From: a virus
DNA: 64,000 nucleotides
Direction: 5' to 3' (one strand)
IMG/VR virus record: IMGVR_UViG_3300042462_000099
Coordinates: 1-64,000 of that record
The notes under the pieces were generated by a model. The model was not told where the DNA came from and did not search any database. It saw only the letters and a list, made by a program, of their open reading frames with translations. This document shows, one piece after another, positions 18,501 to 27,453 of the stretch (its first letter is position 1; the number at the start of each line of letters is the position of its first letter). The translations under genes were made by a program, and so were the position numbers.

Positions 18501-21500
18501 GATTCCACCTTCAGCATCAATTGCTGCAAGGCGAACATTCTTAAGTCTTGTCATCAAGTCATCAATTGGGGTTGCTGCTCGTTCTGCTTTTTCTACAGGA
18601 GTAGTCACGCCTGGAATTACTGGGCCTTTATTTGCTGCCTTAGAATTTCCAACATTCCATGCTTCGGCTTCACCAGTCTTAGCAATTGCTGCTCTTTGCT
18701 CTACTCCACGATCTCCAGTAAGCCTTGCTATTCCCTTTGCAGCCATGTAAGCATCTATAACATTTGAATCACCAGAAGCAACAAAGTCCATCATCATACT
18801 TGTTGTTATTTGTTTTCCATCTGCTCCGACAAGCATATTCCAGTTTGCAAGAATGGCTTGCATTGTAGGGTCACCCGCTTTTGCAGCGTCTTGAACCTCA
18901 ATTTTTGTTAATATACTTTTTGCTTTACCATCTTTAGTTTTAAAACCATCAAGCACTTTTTTAAATGCTGCAACTTTTTTAATTTTATTAATACCATCAA
19001 CATTTATATCAACAGTTGTTCCGTACTTAGCCTTCATGTTTGAAAGAATATTAATTGCTTCTGTATTTTCTTTAATATTTACTTTATTGTCTGGATGAGA
19101 GATATACGCAACAGTTGTTTGTATTGTATTATCTGTTGCTCCACCCTTCATAAGCATTTGCATAACAACATTTGCTTCTGCTGTACTACCAGTAGCAGCA
19201 ACAAGCAGTTCAAAGTCTGCAACAAATGTTCCACCTGATTCAGCAAGATCTGCTAATCTTATTGCAACAAGTGGATCAATAGACCCTGCTGCAAGATCTA
19301 GTTGAAGAACAGTTTTAAAACTACTGTCTTTCATTCCTTCAAGTCTTGTTACAGAATTATCAGCAAAAGTCTTCATAGCACTTGAAGAGTCTTTATATCT
19401 TTCTCCTACTGAAAGTTTTATTGCATCATTAAAGGCATCGCCTCCAACATTTGCTTTAGCAGCAACCAAAGAGTCTAGGTCTGCCTTGTTCTGAGCAGTA
19501 AGTAGTCCAAGATCCCTTGCTCTGTCTTTTTCAATTTGTGCTCTTTCTGCATCGGTTTTTGCCATTGCTAGTTTGATGTCGTACTGCTTATTAAGAGCAT
19601 CTACAGCATTATTTCCACTCTCTACCGCAGAAATTGCCATCTGAACTGCTGCTGAATCAAGTTTTGCTTTTTCTTGTCCTGCTTTATTCCAGTCCCAAAG
19701 AAGTTTTGCACCAACTGCAATTGTGGCAACTGCTGCTGCCCAGCCAACTGGATTCCAGAAGTTTGTTGCTGCTGTGGCTGCAAGAACGCTTGCTGTTCCT
19801 GCTGTGGCTGCTGTGGCTGCTGCAGCACCTCCTGCAATTCCAATACCTAGTCCAACTCCTCCTGCAACAGCCCCTGTTTTTAATAGACTTCCAGCATCTT
19901 TACCAGGTTGCTTACCCCAAAGTTCCCCTCTAGAAGTATCTCCTGTTTTTTCAAGAGCATCTGTTGCACCCTTAACTGTTCTTGCTTGAATTTCTGCAAT
20001 TATTTGTAATGGATTGTTTAATAAATCTTGTCCATTGGGGCCTAGTAGTTCTGACAGTTCTCCAGTAATTACTGCTGGTATTTCATAACTACCTAGTTGT
20101 TCTCCAAGTGCAGAAGCAATACTTCTTGCTTGATCCATACTCAATACACCTTGGCTTATTGCTGTTCCAAGTTGTAGTGCTATATTTTTTCCTATATCTG
20201 TTTGAGATGCTCCAGTTTTTGCTTGAACATTAATATCTTCTAAAAGTGCTTTTCCTGGACCAGAAGTTAAATAAGTTTGTCCAGACTTTCTTGTTTCTGC
20301 ATCTACTCCCGAAGCCATGTCTGCTCTTCGTTTATTTGCAGACTCTGTAGCACTTACTGTTTTTGTTATTTTAGAAATTTCTATAAGTTTATCTGTTGTC
20401 ATGGACATAGAGTTACCTAAAGCAACGCCTTCTTTTCTTGCATTGTCCATAGCCTTTCTATAAAGCCATATTGCTCCGATCACGGCTGTTAGTGCAACTC
20501 CAGCAGCAATCCAAGGATTCATAAGCATTGGAAGCATGCCTGCTACTGCTGAGGCTGCGAATAAGCCTGTTGTAACCTTTGCGTCTGCTCCTCCCATCAT
20601 GGCACCCATTGCAACTGCGCCAATCGCTCCTGCTGCAGGGCCTGCTATCTTGCCAACTTTTTCTTGTCTTGCTGCTAAATTTAATTTGCGAGTTTGTTTA
20701 TTCTCTGCCTTTTGCTTTCTTGCTGCTGCTTCTTCTTCACGCTGTTTAGTTAGTTCAGCACGACGCTCACGATCTGCCCTATTTTTTTCTTCATTGGCAC
20801 GGATCTCTGCAGTTCTTGCTGCTTTTGCTTCTGCTGCTGCTTTGTCTTGTGCTGCTTTAAGACTTGCTGCTCTTGCTTTTTCTTGTAATTTTTCATGGTC
20901 ACGAAGAGCCTGTGCTAACTGTGCTTCTGTTGCACCAGCCTTTTGTAGTGCAACTCTTTTTTCAATCCAGGTATCGCCCTTAGCCTTGGCTCGCATAGTT
21001 TGTCTTGGCATATCTTTCTTTGCAACAACTGAGGTTCCTGCTGGCTGATTAATAACTCTTGTATCATCTGCTGTTCCGCCAACTCTTTTTACCTTACCAG
21101 TTTTTGCTTTTCCAGAAGTTGCTTTTATTTCTTTTATTTTACCAGTTTTATTATCTCGAAGTCCTTCTCCAGGAGTAGCAAGAATAAATTCACCAGTTCT
21201 TTTGTTTAAACGTAAATCAATAAGTTGCTTATATTTTTTTATGTCATCGTAAAAAGTCTTGCCTTTTCCAGTTCTTTCATCTATAATAAACTTTGCTGCC
21301 TCGGCTGCATATTTTGTTTCTGGGTTGATCATTCCAGACAATCCTGGTGGTGCCTTTTTAGTTTCTAGAAGTGCATGGGCTTTTAATTCTAACTCTGCTG
21401 CTTTAGAAACCAGCATTGCTTCTTGTGCTGTAATTGGATGTCTTCCAGAAGCAAGGAATTTTGCAGCAGCGTTATACTCTCCATTTTTTGTGCCTAAAAG

Positions 21501-24500
21501 ATTTCCATTTTTCTTATCCCAGGCTATTAAATTTGATGTTCTTTTTTCGGTTAAATAGTTGTTTACTGCACCTAAATCACCAAAAGCGTAACCCTTATTC
21601 CATTTCTCTGCAGCCCTTGCAATTGAACTTTGTCCCTTTTCTGCTTTTCCTGGTTCTACGTGTGCTGCTTCTATTTGAACAAGTCTTGCTATTTTTCCAG
21701 AATCTAAGTTTGGATACTTCTCTTGCATATAAGCCTTTAACTTAGAAACTTCTCCTTGTGCTCCAAGGGCTTTGTTCTTTGCCTCTGTCTCTGCTAATAC
21801 TGCCTTATACTCTTTGTACCCTTCAATATTATTAGACTTGAATCCACCAGCAGCCTTTGTTGGTCCACCAATTGTTAAACGCTCTTTTAGTTTGCTCCAA
21901 TTAGCAAACGATCTGTCTGATACTCTTTTACCCTTTTGAGAATCAACATCAAAAAGATATCTCATGCTTTGCTTTAGATGATCAGCAGTTGCGCCCTTTT
22001 CTCCTTTACGGCCAGTAAAGATTAGTCCATCTGGGCCTTGAACTGTTTGGGCTGCCAGGTTCTTAAGAAATAGGGGTTTCTTTTTTCTCCAGGCTTCTCT
22101 TGTTTTTTCTGTAATTTCTGGGCCACGAACAACGTCGTCCATATATCTTTCAAGGTCAACTACGTGTGGAGGCATAGCCTTTGCTTGTGTTGGGCCATCT
22201 GGAATAACTCCAGCCATGTGACCACTTACCCAGAAATCTTGATTAGCGTGTCCAGCCTGTCTTTGCTTTAACTGTTGCTCTTCAAACTTTTTAATAATCT
22301 CTGCTGCTGTTGCTTGTTTTGGTGTTGAAGGTTTGACTGCAGAATGAACTGCATGATATTGCGACCAGTCAACCTTAAGACCTTGTTCAAGTCTTTTAAT
22401 CATTCCATTGTAGACAACTTTTTCGTCTTTATTTAATCCGAACCCCTTTACAGTTTGTCTTAGTTTTGGAAGAACTGTTTCAATCTCTGTTCGCATTGCA
22501 GTGTTATATTCTGCTGCGGACATACCCTTTGGAATTGGTAATGTTGATTCAGCAAAGAACCTTCTTGCCCCACCCTTTTCTCCCAACAGATTAATATTGG
22601 CCATCTTTTCCATTGAAAGCATATCTTTTGGTTTTGCATAATCTCTTCCAAGTTTCTGGGTGGCTGCCTGAAATACTCCCATGGTGCCAGCATCTGCAAG
22701 TTTATTTCCAGATAGATTACCTCCATGAAGGTCTCTATCTCCTCTTAGATTTGCTGCTACTAACTGTCTAAAATATTCTTCCTTGCTAAACTTGCCACCC
22801 ATATTCTTTTCAGCAAATTTAGCATCAAATGGGGATTCAAGAACAATAATTTTTCTTTTTCCAGAAGGATCTAAGGGATCACGCATTGTTCTAATTGTTT
22901 GCATTGGTGCATCAAGGCCGTGTGCCTGTCTTGCTATCACCGTTGCTCTTTGTTCTGCAAGAGCAGCCTTTTCGTCTACCATTGGCTTTACAAATACTTT
23001 ATCTCCATTTGGCTTTTGATACATACCGCCAATACCAGGAACTGGGAAACTTCTTCCAGATGAGTCTGCAATTTTTCTACCAAAGTCAGTTGGGGCCATT
23101 GATCCAAATCTACTATTTTTTGCTGCTTCTGCAACTTGCTTTAGTGTTAACTCTTGCTGCATTCTCTTTGTTACTGCATCAAAAGACTTTGGCATTCCTA
23201 AAAATAGTGGTTGAGAAGAAGATTGAGATTTTCTATATGCATCAATTTGTGGTTTAATCCAAGGATACTTGTCCAAGTTTCTTTGACGTTGTTCAGCACG
23301 TCTTGCATCTTGTGCTTTTCTAATTGATTCTAATTGAGGAGAAAGCGTTCTTGATACCTGTGCTCCCTTTGCTGCTGGCAACTTTCCAGCCATATGTCCT
23401 GGAACACTATCGGTAAATATTGCCTTAAGAAGTCCATGATGCTTTTCAGTTAACTTTGCTGGAATAACTGCTTCACCTGGAGCAAGCATTGCTGGTTGAA
23501 TATCTCCAGCACCCTTTGGTCCTGGAACTGTTAGAACTCCGTCTTTATACTTTTTTACTTTTAGTCCAGCCTTGGCTGCCGTTGCTCCTGCTTTACCACC
23601 TGTAAATAGCCCAGGGCTTGATGCTGCAAGAGTTCTTGCTTGAGATGCTGCTGTCTGATAAGCCCTTCCAAGTGCTTCTACGGATGCTCTTTCTACTCCA
23701 AATACCTGAATAAGTTTTTGATGAGCACCGTGAAGTGCATTAGACTGTACTGTATTTTCAAGTTGATCTTGAGTTAAATAGTCAAACCCTGAACCAAGTA
23801 ACTTAGTCTGCCCATTTAGTTTAGCAATTCCACCACGAAGCATTGCAAAGAATTTGATTACGTTTGCAACACCGTTAGCAAGCAAACCAAATGTCATAAG
23901 AACTACTGGTCCTATTCCGCCAAGTACTGCAAGCATAATGGTTACAAACTTCTTTGTTCCATCACTAAGATTATTGAACTTCTCCATTAACCCGCCAAAG
24001 AATTTAACTACTGGAGTAAGGGCTTCTAGGAATGCCTTTCCTAAAGGCATTATTTCTACTTTAAACTTTTCAATTGCTGCCTGGAATTTTACTCCGACTG
24101 CATCTTCAACTTTTCCTAATTCTCGCTCAGATAGGATTGCAAGATCTTGAACAGATGCTCCAGCAAGTGCTAATGTTCTACTTGCTTGAGATCCATCTGC
24201 TGTTATATTCTGAAATAAAGTTGATAGACGAGCAAACTGGAACTTACCGAACATCTGCTCAATTGCTCTTGCACGGTTAAGTGGATCAAGAGTATCAAGT
24301 GCTTGTGCAAAACCAATAACAGTATTCTTTAGATTTCCAGCATTCTGTTCAACAATTCCTTGTACGTTAATACCCATACCAGCAAGCATTGCTGATGCTT
24401 TCTTGGTTGGGTTAATTAATGCTGCAAGACCAGACTTTAGTGCGTTGGCACCTTCTGATGCATTAATTCCGCCTTCCTTCATTGCTGTAAGGAAGAATGC

Positions 24501-25601
24501 AAGATCTTCTACAGAACCACCAAGTTGCTTAACAACTGGTGCTGCTTTAGGAATAGCAATTGTTAAATCTTCAATAGAAAGGACTGTCTGGTTTTCTACT
24601 GCGTTAAGGAAATCAATTTTCTTTGCAAGGTCTTCTGCTGCGATGCCAAAAGAGTTAGTCAATGATATTGTTGTTTCAAGTGCTTGCTGTTGATCAACTT
24701 GACCAAGAACTGCTAACTTAGTTGCTGTCTTTACTTGCTCTTCAAGTGCCCTGCCAGAAAAACCTGCAGCAGCAGCCTTGGCTGCCATTGCCATTGTGTC
24801 TTTTACTGATAGACCAAACTTTGTGTACTCAACACCAATTCGTTTAATATTTTCAACTGCTGTATTTGCCTCTGCGTCAGAGGTCATCATGTTTCCATAA
24901 ACACGTCTAAAGTTAACTGTTTCTTTTTCTAGTTCTCTAAAAGCCTTCGATGCTGCACCCATAAACATCATTAATGGTATTGTCAAACCAACCATTAACT
25001 GACGACCAGCCCACTGCATATTCTTACCGTAATTTAGAAGGCTAGTAGAGCCTTGCTTTAATAATTGATTAAGAAGTTGCTGTCTCTGTGCTGCGTATTG
25101 TATGCGTGTACCAAGTTCTGTAAACTTACCATTAGTCATTGCAAGGGTTCTTGGCATTACCCTGATCGCATCGACAAGCCCTCCGTTAGCCTTTGCCAAC
25201 TGAATATACTGAGACTGAATTGCCTTTACTCTGTCACGTCTTGCACGGTTAAAGATTTCACGCTCTGCTGCAAAAGCACGACTAAAAACCTTAGTGTTGG
25301 CAGTTGCAGCAGCAGCGGAATATCTGAAGTATTGCTTAAGGCTTAACTGGTTTTTTTCTAGTGCAGAGGTGAAAGCATGTGTACTAGTTTGCGCCCTAAT
25401 CTGACTTGCAGAAAACTGCCCAGTCGCATTTATAGACTGAAGCATTGCAGCATTTAAACCCTTTTGGGCATTTGCTGCTGCAACGTTACCTTGTGCTAGG
25501 GATTGATGAAATTTACTAAGTGCTCCTTGGAGTCTACGCAACTCTGCCAGCGCACCAGCGGTGTCAAAATGTATACCTATGTTAGCATTTACATCAGACA
25601 C
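15576..25601 (-). CDS. Tail tape measure protein with embedded kinase-like domain
   Basis: A 3341-residue protein, among the longest tape measures; at about 0.15 nm per residue the helical part could span up to 500 nm. Residues about 218-470 match the TP901-type tape-measure core. Hydrophobic, probably membrane-active stretches lie near 547-583, 1655-1705 and 1905-1970. A charged coiled coil covers about 1560-1645, and more helical repeats occur at about 2700-3000. The phage motif PAMLxPGExV occurs twice (about 705 and 3267). A Thr-rich linker with two cysteines lies near 3110-3150. Residues about 850-1075 look like a kinase-like fold (glycine-rich start, K872, E883, GDRDLHGGN 954-962, D970). 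Start is GTG at 25601 with an AAAGGGG site. It sets tail length and probably helps DNA entry. Confidence 0.93.
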   Translation of the reverse strand: MSDVNANIGIHFDTAGALAELRRLQGALSKFHQSLAQGNVAAANAQKGLNAAMLQSINATGQFSASQIRAQTSTHAFTSALEKNQLSLKQYFRYSAAAATANTKVFSRAFAAEREIFNRARRDRVKAIQSQYIQLAKANGGLVDAIRVMPRTLAMTNGKFTELGTRIQYAAQRQQLLNQLLKQGSTSLLNYGKNMQWAGRQLMVGLTIPLMMFMGAASKAFRELEKETVNFRRVYGNMMTSDAEANTAVENIKRIGVEYTKFGLSVKDTMAMAAKAAAAGFSGRALEEQVKTATKLAVLGQVDQQQALETTISLTNSFGIAAEDLAKKIDFLNAVENQTVLSIEDLTIAIPKAAPVVKQLGGSVEDLAFFLTAMKEGGINASEGANALKSGLAALINPTKKASAMLAGMGINVQGIVEQNAGNLKNTVIGFAQALDTLDPLNRARAIEQMFGKFQFARLSTLFQNITADGSQASRTLALAGASVQDLAILSERELGKVEDAVGVKFQAAIEKFKVEIMPLGKAFLEALTPVVKFFGGLMEKFNNLSDGTKKFVTIMLAVLGGIGPVVLMTFGLLANGVANVIKFFAMLRGGIAKLNGQTKLLGSGFDYLTQDQLENTVQSNALHGAHQKLIQVFGVERASVEALGRAYQTAASQARTLAASSPGLFTGGKAGATAAKAGLKVKKYKDGVLTVPGPKGAGDIQPAMLAPGEAVIPAKLTEKHHGLLKAIFTDSVPGHMAGKLPAAKGAQVSRTLSPQLESIRKAQDARRAEQRQRNLDKYPWIKPQIDAYRKSQSSSQPLFLGMPKSFDAVTKRMQQELTLKQVAEAAKNSRFGSMAPTDFGRKIADSSGRSFPVPGIGGMYQKPNGDKVFVKPMVDEKAALAEQRATVIARQAHGLDAPMQTIRTMRDPLDPSGKRKIIVLESPFDAKFAEKNMGGKFSKEEYFRQLVAANLRGDRDLHGGNLSGNKLADAGTMGVFQAATQKLGRDYAKPKDMLSMEKMANINLLGEKGGARRFFAESTLPIPKGMSAAEYNTAMRTEIETVLPKLRQTVKGFGLNKDEKVVYNGMIKRLEQGLKVDWSQYHAVHSAVKPSTPKQATAAEIIKKFEEQQLKQRQAGHANQDFWVSGHMAGVIPDGPTQAKAMPPHVVDLERYMDDVVRGPEITEKTREAWRKKKPLFLKNLAAQTVQGPDGLIFTGRKGEKGATADHLKQSMRYLFDVDSQKGKRVSDRSFANWSKLKERLTIGGPTKAAGGFKSNNIEGYKEYKAVLAETEAKNKALGAQGEVSKLKAYMQEKYPNLDSGKIARLVQIEAAHVEPGKAEKGQSSIARAAEKWNKGYAFGDLGAVNNYLTEKRTSNLIAWDKKNGNLLGTKNGEYNAAAKFLASGRHPITAQEAMLVSKAAELELKAHALLETKKAPPGLSGMINPETKYAAEAAKFIIDERTGKGKTFYDDIKKYKQLIDLRLNKRTGEFILATPGEGLRDNKTGKIKEIKATSGKAKTGKVKRVGGTADDTRVINQPAGTSVVAKKDMPRQTMRAKAKGDTWIEKRVALQKAGATEAQLAQALRDHEKLQEKARAASLKAAQDKAAAEAKAARTAEIRANEEKNRADRERRAELTKQREEEAAARKQKAENKQTRKLNLAARQEKVGKIAGPAAGAIGAVAMGAMMGGADAKVTTGLFAASAVAGMLPMLMNPWIAAGVALTAVIGAIWLYRKAMDNARKEGVALGNSMSMTTDKLIEISKITKTVSATESANKRRADMASGVDAETRKSGQTYLTSGPGKALLEDINVQAKTGASQTDIGKNIALQLGTAISQGVLSMDQARSIASALGEQLGSYEIPAVITGELSELLGPNGQDLLNNPLQIIAEIQARTVKGATDALEKTGDTSRGELWGKQPGKDAGSLLKTGAVAGGVGLGIGIAGGAAAATAATAGTASVLAATAATNFWNPVGWAAAVATIAVGAKLLWDWNKAGQEKAKLDSAAVQMAISAVESGNNAVDALNKQYDIKLAMAKTDAERAQIEKDRARDLGLLTAQNKADLDSLVAAKANVGGDAFNDAIKLSVGERYKDSSSAMKTFADNSVTRLEGMKDSSFKTVLQLDLAAGSIDPLVAIRLADLAESGGTFVADFELLVAATGSTAEANVVMQMLMKGGATDNTIQTTVAYISHPDNKVNIKENTEAINILSNMKAKYGTTVDINVDGINKIKKVAAFKKVLDGFKTKDGKAKSILTKIEVQDAAKAGDPTMQAILANWNMLVGADGKQITTSMMMDFVASGDSNVIDAYMAAKGIARLTGDRGVEQRAAIAKTGEAEAWNVGNSKAANKGPVIPGVTTPVEKAERAATPIDDLMTRLKNVRLAAIDAEGGIKALFKAVSGGQIGNKFNGIQQQLMGMKSGKPTQATDPTKGYNGQFIDWFTGLDKTEQAKYGKVATKKVKSGKNKGRVLDPNDPKGKKFLAKGAKVGDLALNTKGKEVAAGFDKAIIGDFNVAQIQTIRNFDQQSIVMKKLAGLGMTNTQIQRVLSDEAYTTAIATGKITDEELRINNALAVQADTRDKINNIVSQGARARQENADMARRQELQAFLASSGLSRGISEGAMTDALGDPEQLSTLLAAMDAVKNKTAGANASLQDVVDSLNEIKKNSDIKVNITKTVSEIIMGGASAAQEALGIKSRLRSRMTGSELAGYVSEKGTRPDGTTYGGVNVGAKAVANVASRMIDPTTKKAYTPEALTSLLGNKTQASVGKERSLVASQMNVANANMAQIQTKFDNISKSMNDAVDAVNADYDAREKAVQDKINKLQSDADTAISAKEDKIKKDFDDPIKKYQDKSNVLSHDLSLIDKAAEDINKKYDLQAEALQNVLSINERISREQQQQLGLADALSSGDISAAAAAVQDIRSANAGDFGNAQMDGLNQSRENDVNALTNKDGKTRTQILEEQYIISEQIYALENNPERVLLEQQIADIKTKLESDLKAAKAEQDALEPARQAAIAAAKAATEAQLKAVQAEMDAQQAIVTALAEQDASLATQEAALIAINAELDDVETFAGLTADDWERIALAAEATSEAMEKRMKDAIAAVAESTAKGAKSMADILRDINLLPSSKTIEIFTKEYKTVYVNTVATTTTVTAPTTTTTTNPTVCTAPLVSDGKGNCVKPEKPAGDYGWDNAKGWVKGGPGSANDWDFSDNSSGTEKNARDAAIAETARRIKEEAEAKAAAEALALLKAKEAAELKADRFATDFGWYGLAKGGIVPKYMSVGGFAKGTDTVPAMLTPGEFVMSKYAVDSYGVDRMKAINNGDSIGDSVYNYSINVNVKSDSNPDEIAKTVIAQIKGIDAQKIRGNRL

Positions 25602-25630
25602 TATTCATAACACCCCTTTTCATTTTTTGT

Positions 25631-25954
25631 CTATCGAATTGAATTTACAATATTTGCTGTATCACCAAGATTGATTCCTGCTGCTACTTCAATAATTTTA
25701 TATACCGTTGGAAGATCTAAGATTTCTTCTAGGTTTTCTCTATCTTCTGCGATATCTGCCTTGTACTGCTTTAGGGCAATCTGTACGCAATCAACTAATA
25801 CATCCATTGACTTTTCGTTATCATCTGCCACTGTCGCCAATTCTCCAAAGCGCTTCATGAAAGGCTTAAGAAGAGACAGTTTAAGTGGTCTTACTTCAAT
25901 CGTTGTTCCATCAAGAAATGATATTTCATTTTTCTCTTGAGTCTTTGCTGCCAT
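25631..25954 (-). CDS. Tail assembly chaperone (short, G-like)
   Basis: A 107-residue protein directly upstream of the tape measure. It is clearly related to the N-terminal half of the next gene on the right: both share the D-T-x-(I/V)-E-V-x-P-L-K start, the SMDVLVDCVQIALKQY type helix, and the LPTVYKI-type end with AAGI. It matches the G part of the usual G/GT chaperone pair that loads the tape measure. It has its own TGGTATAAT promoter (25982-25990) and an AAGGGGG ribosome site, so no frameshift links it to its partner. Confidence 0.75.
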   Translation of the reverse strand: MAAKTQEKNEISFLDGTTIEVRPLKLSLLKPFMKRFGELATVADDNEKSMDVLVDCVQIALKQYKADIAEDRENLEEILDLPTVYKIIEVAAGINLGDTANIVNSIR

Positions 25955-25981
25955 TGTATTTCCCCCTTGTGGTAGTAATTA

Positions 25982-25990
25982 ATTATACCA
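25982..25990 (-). promoter_or_regulatory. Extended -10 promoter for short tail chaperone
   Basis: TGGTATAAT on the minus strand, with a leader of about 20 nt carrying the ribosome site before the ATG at 25954. Confidence 0.6.
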
Positions 25991-26010
25991 CGCTGAGAGC
26001 CTATTTTTAA

Positions 26011-26691
26011 CTAAATTGTTTCGTACTCTAGACCCATATTTATACCAAAACCAGCCTGCTTTGCCTTTATTCCTTGATAAGAAAGGATATCATTTGCATC
26101 TCTTGCTTCGCCTTTACCGAATACTCTTGACTTCATTTCTTCCCATTCATCTTTTTTGCCAAGACTCTTATCTAAATCTACCCCTTGCATTGCTGCTAAA
26201 AACTTATTATGTCGATATTCCTGGTCTCTTTTTGCTGCCAAGGTAGCAGACAGTTCTGGCATTGACAAAGATAGTTCTAGTTCTTCGTAGTCTTTCCATA
26301 TACCAAGAAGAAACACTTCTGATTCTAATGCTGCAAGATCTAAGCCTTCCCAAGATGTACCGCTTTCTTTTGCCTGCTCTACAACTGGCTCTTCTTCTTT
26401 TTCGTTTATTTTGATTCCAGCAGCAATCGCTAGTATTTCGTATACCGTTGGCATATCTAAATTATCTTGGATATCTTCTACACTATTAGATATTTGAGGA
26501 TAGTATTGTTTCATAGATATTCTTACACACTCTGATAATGCTTCCATACCTTCTTCATCATTTTTAGATTCCTTGACAACTTCAAAAGCAATCATAAACT
26601 CTCTTAAGTATTTTATTTTTAATGGAGAAACCTCAACAGGAGTATCATCAATTAAATGAATAGTCAAAGAGTCGTATATTTTTGTTGTCAT
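26011..26691 (-). CDS. Tail assembly chaperone (long, GT-like)
   Basis: A 226-residue protein whose N-terminal 105 residues are related to the short chaperone. It has an extra C-terminal domain (about 120-226) with many Glu, Leu and Trp, in the place of the T domain that binds the tape measure. The start is taken as the ATG at 26691, not the one 30 nt upstream: a TGGTATACT promoter ends 6 nt before it, giving a leaderless message, and the upstream codons lie inside a terminator. In lambda-like phages this pair is made by programmed frameshift; here two separate genes appear to do it. Confidence 0.75.
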   Translation of the reverse strand: MTTKIYDSLTIHLIDDTPVEVSPLKIKYLREFMIAFEVVKESKNDEEGMEALSECVRISMKQYYPQISNSVEDIQDNLDMPTVYEILAIAAGIKINEKEEEPVVEQAKESGTSWEGLDLAALESEVFLLGIWKDYEELELSLSMPELSATLAAKRDQEYRHNKFLAAMQGVDLDKSLGKKDEWEEMKSRVFGKGEARDANDILSYQGIKAKQAGFGINMGLEYETI

Positions 26692-26697
26692 AAAACA

Positions 26698-26706
26698 AGT
26701 ATACCA
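26698..26706 (-). promoter_or_regulatory. Extended -10 promoter, leaderless position
   Basis: Minus-strand TGGTATACT, 6 nt from the ATG at 26691 and immediately after a terminator hairpin, so the chaperone and tail genes form a fresh transcription unit. Confidence 0.65.
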
Positions 26707-26707
26707 A

Positions 26708-26738
26708 ACAGAAAAGCCCAATCTCGAAAGACTGGGCT
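26708..26738 (-). terminator. Rho-independent terminator after major tail gene
   Basis: On the minus strand a stem of AGCCCAGTCT with AGATTGGGCT (one G-U pair) closes a TTCG loop and is followed by TTTTCTGTTT. It would insulate the very highly needed tail-tube gene from the chaperones. Confidence 0.85.
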
Positions 26739-26758
26739 ATCTGCTTTATTAAGTTGTA

Positions 26759-27382
26759 TTATGCTAGATCTGTACGGTCTACGATCTTGCCGTATGAACC
26801 GTCATTGTTTGGTAGCAAACGGAATGAAACTTCAAACATTGAAGCCTCGTCACGCTTTGATGATACAGAAACATTCTCAATTGAGATTGCACGGTATGCT
26901 GAGTAAATACGCTCAACAGCCTTGTCTGCTCCACCATAACCTGAACCTACTGCAATAAGACCACGCTCAACTGGGACATCGCCCAAGTCTCCTGCAGAAA
27001 TATCAAGTGTAACCTTATCAAGATCTGAGTCATCTAGATCTGCGTCTGGACGAGCAATTGCAATTAGCAAGTTTTCTAGAGTTGCCTCTGCGAAAGATGT
27101 TGCCATTGTTACCTGCATGCCCTGCTTAAATAGTTTTGCTACGTCAAGAACCTGATCCACGTTAACTTCACCGAAGTCTGGTTGGAACTGTAGTTCTAGT
27201 CCGTTGCTTGTATAACCAACATTTGTAAAACCTGTTGGACCTGAAGTTGCTGATAGTGTATCAACATACTTTGTCCCAGGTACGAATGCTGGTGTTGTTG
27301 CCATAGTTCCAGTTGCGTTCTTTACGAACAGTGCTGCTGCACCAACAATAATGTTGCTGGAATTACCTTTTTGATATGCCAT
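26759..27382 (-). CDS. Major tail (tube) protein
   Basis: A 207-residue beta-rich protein between the tail-terminator-position gene and the chaperones, the standard place of the tube subunit. It begins MAYQKGNSSNIIVGAAALFV and contains the GLELQFQPDFGEVNVDQ segment common in actinophage tube proteins. Its GC content and codon use look higher than its neighbours, as expected for a strongly expressed gene. Expression signals are also strong: an extended -10 at 27436-27444, an AGAGGTGG ribosome site, and a terminator right after the stop. Confidence 0.85.
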   Translation of the reverse strand: MAYQKGNSSNIIVGAAALFVKNATGTMATTPAFVPGTKYVDTLSATSGPTGFTNVGYTSNGLELQFQPDFGEVNVDQVLDVAKLFKQGMQVTMATSFAEATLENLLIAIARPDADLDDSDLDKVTLDISAGDLGDVPVERGLIAVGSGYGGADKAVERIYSAYRAISIENVSVSSKRDEASMFEVSFRLLPNNDGSYGKIVDRTDLA

Positions 27383-27435
27383 GCTTCCACCTCTTTTTCC
27401 TTGTTAGAATTTGAAGCGCTTGTTTCCTCGTTCTT

Positions 27436-27444
27436 ATTATATCA
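27436..27444 (-). promoter_or_regulatory. Extended -10 promoter for major tail protein
   Basis: Minus-strand TGATATAAT about 53 nt upstream of the ATG at 27382, leaving a leader with a strong ribosome site. Confidence 0.6.
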
Positions 27445-27453
27445 CCATTTTTA

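Noticed and set aside
20536-21048. Plus-strand open frame of 170 codons opposite the tape measure
   Set aside because: It mirrors the Ala/Lys/Glu-rich coiled coil on the minus strand; no ribosome site or domain. Shadow of the real gene.
26759-27382. Programmed frameshift for tail chaperones
   Set aside because: The two chaperones are separate genes with their own promoters; no slip site is needed.
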